DNA from: Druceiella hillmani
Lineage: Eukaryota > Arthropoda > Insecta > Lepidoptera > Hepialidae
NCBI GenBank assembly: GCA_039881145.1
Contig: JAYKKI010000126.1
Coordinates: forward strand, 2,952,001-3,016,000
Direction: 5' to 3'
Length of the DNA stretch: 64,000 nucleotides
The first letter of the stretch is position 1. Each line of letters begins with the position of its first letter. Positions 61,299 through 64,000 of the stretch are shown here, in pieces. Below the pieces are notes generated by a model. The model made no database searches. It saw only the letters and a list, made by a program, of their open reading frames with translations, and had not been told where the DNA came from. A program made the translations under genes and the position numbers.

Positions 61299-63702
61299 CG
61301 TATTGTTTCAAACTCGGCTATTTTTATTTTTTTTGTTTAATTGTTTAAACATTGAAAATTAAATTAAAAAATTATTTTTTTTAAATAATTGACTTATATA
61401 TATTCTAAATAATAGCTCTACATAATTTTCCAATATTTAGTTTAAATTAATCCATAAAATAACTAATAATAAAAAAAAACAATAAAAAATCGAATCTTCC
61501 TCAAACAATACGTTAGATTCGTCACTCACCTTGGAAAAAAAGTAGTAGATTGGATTTATTCTTAGTCGCCGCTTGCAATTCTTCTTCAATTCTCTTAGAT
61601 ACAATAATATCTAGTTCCTTGTCGGACTTTGCTTGTAATTTATAATTTCGCCACACTTCGTTAACTAACTTTTGTACATTTTGTACATTCGTACTTGATT
61701 TCGAGATTTTTTAAAACTTTCAAACAATTTTTGGTATAACTTGGATTTGTCTATTTGAAACGACATCTTATTTAAACATTAAACTTTGGCTAATGGAATC
61801 AACGGTAACACAAATGTTAACGTGCTTTGCTATGCTTACAATACCTCTACTTGCTATAGTATCCAAACGAAATAATACATTGACAGAGGAAATTTAGACA
61901 AGTGAATAGCGTGTGGTAATTCCCCTACTCGGTTCTAAAGCGAGTGCCTAAACGTATGCATTATTTGCAGGAATCCCCAAAAATGCGTTTCGTTTTCAAG
62001 CAAAGACAATATGAGGGTTGCCATTCGTGTAAACAAGTAAATAACTGCTGATGACGTAATCATCATCTAGACTCACCTACCCCCCATATCATCCAAAATA
62101 AGCAAAGCAAAGACCTCCCCCCCCCCCTCCCCATAGTGCTCACGTAATACTTGAATGGCCCCTAGGCCTTCCCATTTCAATATTTTCAAATATGTCTTGA
62201 CCACTTGCACAACATGGGATCAAACATTGTCATGCTGCAAAATCACTTCATTGTGTCTCTCGTTGTATTTGTCTTTTGATGCTCGGCTCTAATGCATGTT
62301 GCATTCAATACCGATCGCTTATGATTGTTTCAGTTGATTTTAACAGCTCATAATACAGTATGAGTCCCTCCAAATAGAGAGCATGACCGACCTTGGAACC
62401 GCGAATATTTAGTTTGGCCATCGATGTGGAAGTATGGCCAGGAACTTCTCGTGGTTTTCTGTGCTTGGAGTTATCACAATAAACCCATTTTTCATCATCA
62501 GTCACAATGCGACGCAGAAATCTTTTCTGTCTTTGCCTATCAAGTAGCTGTTAACAAGCAAACAAACAATCAACATCTCTTGGCTTCAACTCGTACGGTA
62601 CTCAATTTCCTTGGTTCTGGATCATTTCATGGCTTTGAAGCACTTTGAAATAGCTTGGTGAATCACTCCCAATCAACGTGGCAATTCTTCTTGATTTTGA
62701 CACAAGTATTCATCAAATAATGCCTCCAGTTCTGCATCTTCGAAAACCTTTCTCTCTTCCACCCTCCTCTCTACTGATCTTCAATGTCGAAATCGCCATT
62801 CTTGAAGCGCTGAAACCACTCATGACATGTTTTTTTACAAATAGTAGCCTCACCATAAATATTTGAAAGCCTTCAATGAGTCTCAGAAGCATATTTCTTC
62901 ATATTGAAACAGAAAATGAAAACTTCCTGCAAATGATGAGAATTTGGCTTGTACACTGACACTTCGAGAAAAACTTTATGATGCAGACACAAATAGATTA
63001 ATATATTAGGTTATATTGACGGATATCCAAGTTTGTAGGAGGTCTATGATCTATTTGTTTCGACCAGGACTTACCGCTTAAGCCATCTATAGGAAAATGG
63101 CAGAAGCAAAGTTGCAAACCTATTATAATGAAATTAAAAGGAAAATTATGACACCTAAGTAGGCTCTATTTGTTTAACAACAATAGTTGACCAACTTATG
63201 ACATGTAGCAGTAGGATGTTTAAAAAGTTCATAGAAACTCCATACAAATGACTGAAAGCAATAACCTTATATTTGAAAAGTATATTTATTGTGTCTGTAA
63301 AAGATATACTAGACAATATAGTTGCACGGTAAGAAATAATAATATATTATAAATAAACTAAATAGAAATACTAAATGTGCTTAAATATTTATATGCATCT
63401 AAGTGCGGACCCGAGTTATCGAGTTCTACACGTATTTGAGAAGTTTATTTAATCTTATTTCAGTTGTAAAAATCTGTTTAAAAATGTTATGGATAACTAA
63501 CGTTATTAGCTTAACTACCATAATAATTTTAACACAATCTTCTAAATATATAAAATAAAAGCAATATAAAAGGAAACTGACCTCTCAGGGCAGATACTGC
63601 ATAGATATGGTTTTTCACCACTGTGCACCAGCTGATGGGCCTTGAGCGAGTGCTTCTGCAAGAACCGCTTTTCGCAAATGTGACAACTATGTGGTTTTAC
63701 AC
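53717..63702 (-). CDS. C2H2 zinc-finger protein, last three coding exons (partial)
   Basis: Coding segments on the minus strand are 63702-63582, 59055-58989 and 53812-53717. Introns are GT-AG and phases agree (phase 2, then phase 0), ending in TAG. The product contains one complete C2H2 finger (CHICEKRFLQKHSLKAH, then QLVH), the canonical linker form SGEKPY, and a second finger CSICPERYRKIELLRDH with LRLAH. This second finger has C-x2-C-x12-H-x4-H spacing. A short tail follows: basic (RIIHPKK), then an acidic Glu/Asp-rich end (about 31 residues). Such proteins usually bind DNA through the finger array; the target is unknown. The second finger is divided by an intron of 4.5 kb that is full of transposons. 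More fingers presumably lie upstream, outside the window. No particular orthologue is recognised. Confidence 0.88.
54166..56196 (+). mobile_element. pogo/Tigger-like element, 2.03 kb, both ends present
   Basis: The ends CAGTGAATTTTGATTATAAC and the complement of gttataaccaaaattcactg form an inverted repeat of about 22 bp, with TA duplications at 54164-54165 and 56197-56198. The length and TA target fit the pogo/Tigger group. The internal transposase is broken. It lies in the last intron of the zinc-finger gene, antisense to it. Confidence 0.92.
54589..56000 (+). pseudogene. Tigger/pogo-type transposase pseudogene
   Basis: Starting from MAPLDKRRRAVL (54589), the frame passes a helix-turn-helix (SNVDLSKELKVSHSEI, partly out of frame, near 54670-54715). 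Then come a CENP-B-like part (WFKNERSRNILLS, 54912), NETGLFFKLTPEKTLKLKSK (55093-55152) with the first catalytic Asp altered (DETG to NETG), and DNCLAHPKIENLTNIKL (about 55401-55450) with the second Asp. PPNTMSVIQPLNQEIIK follows (55459-55510), where the family has LDQG for the third acidic residue; here it is Asn. A C-terminal acidic tail ends near 56000. Frameshifts and stops interrupt it. Two changed catalytic positions confirm loss of activity. Confidence 0.85.
56384..57080 (+). mobile_element. RTE-like LINE fragment (reverse transcriptase to C-terminus)
   Basis: The frame starts MWFVDDIVLLNDKPTVHDV, the FADDIVLL catalytic block with Ala changed to Val. It continues NEFGKTKIMTN, then IDRVEKYV (from VEKYVYLG). 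Later blocks are PKLGFSPKNPLPNCERPKE, KKVKSPMSNE, KFKWQCVDHVR and RVAQVRKEWYRLKEAYTEV-like, in changing frames. This order matches arthropod endonuclease-reverse transcriptases of RTE type. It lies just downstream of the Tigger element in the last intron of the zinc-finger gene. Confidence 0.7.
57325..57680. repeat. Inverted-repeat miniature element (candidate)
   Basis: The left part 'cctctatactactcgcaaagt' and the complement of the right part (aatttcgtgaatagtgtagtgcagg) are related, as are 'gttagtcaaagttgat' and 'taactttgatgaattt'. The 350-bp block is clearly more GC-rich than its surroundings and contains repeated 'acactattc' and 'agtgtagtg' motifs. It is non-coding. Confidence 0.45.
57681..58988. 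other. Zinc-finger gene intron, no feature called
   Basis: Mostly AT-rich. A GC-richer patch at 58655-58735 may be a small transposon scrap. No coding evidence. Confidence 0.4.
58989..59055 (-). CDS. Zinc-finger gene exon completing the split finger
   Basis: A 67-nt exon with acceptor ttattag and donor gtgaga. Its first base completes the Arg codon and it encodes YRKIELLRDHLRLAH and IIHPKK. Together with the upstream exon the Cys and His ligands fall at exact C2H2 spacing, which validates the join. Confidence 0.88.
59056..59613. other. Zinc-finger gene intron, no feature seen
   Basis: AT-rich sequence between the small finger exon and the interrupted mariner. Confidence 0.45.
60224..61221 (-). 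pseudogene. Main remaining exon of the nested element's gene
   Basis: From the edge of the (TA)n run the minus strand reads HGLVKPVIIMTVDGGPDENP, then PYQKVIGFAIQHFKRHDLDA. A one-base frameshift at about 61095 follows, then NAPGRSAYNRVERRMAPLSR. From 61039 the frame is open for 271 codons. It contains LPHDHFGSHLDERG, EVWSSMEIDGYNV, WYSEHVRESQYLLQIVKCR and CCHPRSGLFRLLDNRFLPPP. A C2H2-type motif CKMCDLYHVSVKSLNRH with IEKIH comes next, and a basic/acidic tail ends with a stop near 60224. Asp in VDGGPDEN and conserved acidic/His residues could form a DDE-type site, but this is speculative. The central part of the protein between exon 1 and this exon is missing, replaced by AT-rich sequence and the (TA)n run. 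Confidence 0.55.
61224..61297. repeat. (TA)n microsatellite, 74 bp
   Basis: A pure TA run sits exactly at the broken edge of the nested element's coding sequence. The poly Tyr-Ile frame across it is an artefact. Confidence 0.98.
61530..61766 (-). pseudogene. First exon of the nested element's gene, frameshifted
   Basis: From ATG at 61766 the frame reads MSFQIDKSKLYQKLFESFKK and SRNQV. After a one-base shift near a duplicated 'tgtacattt' it continues VNEVWRNYKLQAKSDKELDI, IVSKRIEEELQAATKNKSNL and LLFFQ, ending at a consensus donor (aag/gtgagt). The N-terminal part is predicted helical and charged. The same order of segments is known to me from uncharacterised arthropod and cnidarian transposon proteins. 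The function is unknown. Confidence 0.5.
62991..63581. other. Zinc-finger gene intron, no feature seen
   Basis: AT-rich, between the mariner relic and the exon donor. No element termini were resolved. Confidence 0.45.
63582..63702 (-). CDS. Zinc-finger gene exon with a full finger and the start of the next
   Basis: Acceptor ctttag, donor gtcagt; 121 nt, phase 1 in, phase 2 out. It encodes GVKPHSCHICEKRF and the rest of the finger, the SGEKPY linker and CSICPE. The donor gtcagt is non-consensus at position 3 but otherwise acceptable. Confidence 0.88.
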
Positions 63703-64000
63703 CTAAAGTTTATGACTCAAATTGTATTCTCGTGAAATTTAGCATATTTAGAGGATAAATATGTCATTTATATTTGTTTATACTTGTACTGGCAACACCA
63801 TAGGGCCTTGCTCAAAGATAAAATTTATTTTACATCAATCTCAGTAAACAAATGGAGAACTGTCACAATCTGTAATTATGAAATAAACTGATATGGTAAC
63901 AGAATAATAGGCACTTTAATAAGGCTGTCATTTTTATTAATTAGTTCTTCTTTATTAGTTCTTCTTATTAGACAACAAAGCTATTATTAGAGTTTTTGAG
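63703..64000. other. Zinc-finger gene intron to window end
   Basis: Contains a small tandem 'ttattagttcttc' pair near 63940-63970. The next upstream exon is not in the window. Confidence 0.5.

Larger units (their letters stand above)
59879..62164 (-). mobile_element. Nested DNA transposon with GGGGCC termini, unclassified
   Basis: The left end TAGGGGGCCGTTCAAGTATT (then acgtaagca) matches the complement of the right end (gtgctcacgtaatacttgaatggccccta) as an inverted repeat of about 28 bp. Both sides carry subterminal C-rich tracts next to 'aagcaaag'. It sits inside a mariner reading frame, so its edges are clear. It carries a two-exon gene on the minus strand. I could not place it in a superfamily; the flanking duplication looks like TAGG but is ambiguous. 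Confidence 0.8.
59614..62990 (-). mobile_element. mariner-family element split by a nested insertion
   Basis: Two collinear minus-strand pieces, 62990-62165 and 59878-59614, together form a single transposase. The upstream piece reads CHEWFQRFKNGDFDIE (about 62830-62783), DDEKWVYCDNSKHRKPREVP (62502-62443) and HTSTSMAKLNIRGSKV, then YYELLKSTETII. The downstream piece resumes after the insertion at SPDGAPSGYHLF (about 59860-59825). Changes in catalytic positions (GDEKW to DDEKW; SPDIAPSDYHLF to SPDGAPSGYHLF) and several stops show that it is dead. Termini were not resolved. Confidence 0.8.

Overview
The window reads as an AT-rich arthropod genome, most likely an insect. It has long introns, many degraded DNA transposons (mariner/Tc1, piggyBac, pogo/Tigger and DUF4817 types), some LINE fragments and (TA)n microsatellites. 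Nothing looks bacterial or viral. Most long open frames are microsatellite or transposon sequence. The two host genes are split into short exons and had to be assembled from splice sites and matching phases.

Plus strand, 3027-42416: the last twelve coding exons of an RBM33 (RNA-binding motif protein 33) orthologue. All eleven junctions keep phase and give 916 codons, ending in a C-terminal RRM and a TAA stop. The start of the gene lies before the window. The product has an Arg/Gly/Tyr-rich stretch, a long Pro-rich region ending in an INPHFKG motif, Arg/Glu helices with a short SPSP-type segment, an acidic region, basic linkers and the RRM. The introns hold a DUF4817 element (before the first visible exon), a LINE end, several mariners, piggyBac-type miniature elements, foldback elements, a THAP relic and a 3.84 kb element with 41-bp perfect terminal repeats.

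Minus strand, 63702-53717: the last three coding exons of a C2H2 zinc-finger gene. Its final visible finger is cut by a 4.5 kb intron. That intron contains a mariner which was itself split by an unclassified element with GGGGCC termini and a two-exon gene remnant. The next intron holds a 2.0 kb pogo/Tigger element and a LINE fragment. The two host genes point towards each other, and about 11 kb of AT-rich sequence lies between their stop codons. This spacer carries a third piggyBac-type miniature element and a decayed piggyBac transposase.

The most notable items are: the three TTAA-flanked miniature elements that share a short acidic reading frame; the 3.84 kb element with its 215-bp internal palindrome; an in-frame cassette-exon candidate that would interrupt the RRM; an out-of-frame poison-exon candidate; the zinc finger divided by nested transposons; and many near-perfect short hairpins. 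No rRNA, tRNA or CRISPR array was seen.
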